A DNA stretch of 12,992 nucleotides, from contig CAJMMH010000048.1 of assembly GCA_905214365.1 (NCBI GenBank), positions 1 to 12,992 on the forward strand, in the 5' to 3' direction. Shown here piece by piece: positions 12,915 through 12,992 of the stretch. Position 1 is the first letter of the stretch; the number at the start of each line of letters is the position of its first letter. The notes below the pieces were generated by a model that was not told the origin of the DNA, searched no databases, and saw only the letters and a program-made list of their open reading frames with translations. The position numbers and the translations under genes are program-made. Source of the DNA: an uncultured bacterium. GTDB taxonomy: Bacteria; Bacillota; Clostridia; Lachnospirales; Lachnospiraceae.

Positions 12915-12992
12915 ATGATGGAGTGGGGCGAAGAAGCGAGGCTGCAGGAGCAGCTGTTTGCCATGCAGGATATGAAGTATCGGGAATTTCAC
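12915..12992 (+). CDS. N-terminus of a DNA alkylation repair (AlkD-like) protein, cut by the window end
   Basis: An ATG at 12915 opens a frame that runs without interruption to the window edge (26 codons). The peptide contains LQEQLFAMQDMKYREFH, which strongly resembles the N-terminal helix of AlkD-type DNA alkylation repair proteins (pattern QxxLFxLQDxKYRxF, recalled from the family). These are HEAT-like-repeat glycosylases acting on alkylated purines. A second ATG at 12918 is also possible. The ribosome site is weak (CAGGGA at 12901-12906). The 93-base gap after glycerate kinase contains only a poor GCAGG/CCTGC inverted repeat (12838-12859) without a T tract. Confidence 0.6.
   Translation, partial: MMEWGEEARLQEQLFAMQDMKYREFH

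Noticed and set aside
1..12992. CRISPR array, tRNA or rRNA gene, insertion sequence or phage module
   Set aside because: I saw no regularly spaced direct repeats, no tRNA-like cloverleaf or rRNA stretch, no transposase or integrase motifs, and no flanking terminal repeats.

Overview
The window looks like chromosomal DNA of a low-to-mid GC Clostridia-type Firmicute, probably Lachnospiraceae or a relative. This rests on strong AGGAGG-type ribosome binding sites, TTGACA/TATAAT-like promoters, a CUT1 sugar transporter without its own ATPase, and protein sequences of the LplB/YtcP and EutH families. The genus cannot be named from the sequence.

Layout. Positions 1-54 may be the tail of an upstream gene, followed by a terminator-like structure. 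A well-formed promoter (193-221) and a LacI-type operator-like palindrome (264-278) then precede a five-gene carbohydrate operon on the + strand (296-8459): two CUT1 permeases, a large solute-binding protein, a GH3 beta-glycosidase and a GH95 alpha-L-fucosidase-type enzyme. Two tandem hairpins lie between the binding-protein gene and the GH3 gene. The GH3 and GH95 genes overlap by 4 bases. Neither hydrolase has a signal peptide, so the likely scheme is import of an intact oligosaccharide and trimming in the cytoplasm.

On the - strand, a two-gene operon (11171 down to 8836) encodes an aminopeptidase P-like M24 metallopeptidase and an EutH-family membrane transporter. No other ethanolamine genes are visible. 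It starts from a near-consensus promoter and ends at a hairpin with a T tract. A palindrome matching the sugar-operon site at 12 of 15 positions lies on its transcription start, suggesting that one LacI/GalR-type regulator could control both units.

The segment 11404-11660 holds a + strand promoter, an inverted repeat at its start site, and a 21-codon ORF that resembles the N-terminus of ANT(6)/AadK aminoglycoside nucleotidyltransferases and then stops. A GTG-started glycerate kinase gene follows (11661-12821). The window ends in the first 26 codons of what looks like a DNA alkylation repair (AlkD-like) gene.

No tRNA, rRNA, CRISPR array, transposase or phage gene was seen. The points most worth a second look are the EutH/peptidase pair, its possible co-regulation with the glycosidase operon, the Glu-to-Asp change in the peptidase metal site, and the broken ANT(6)-like leader.
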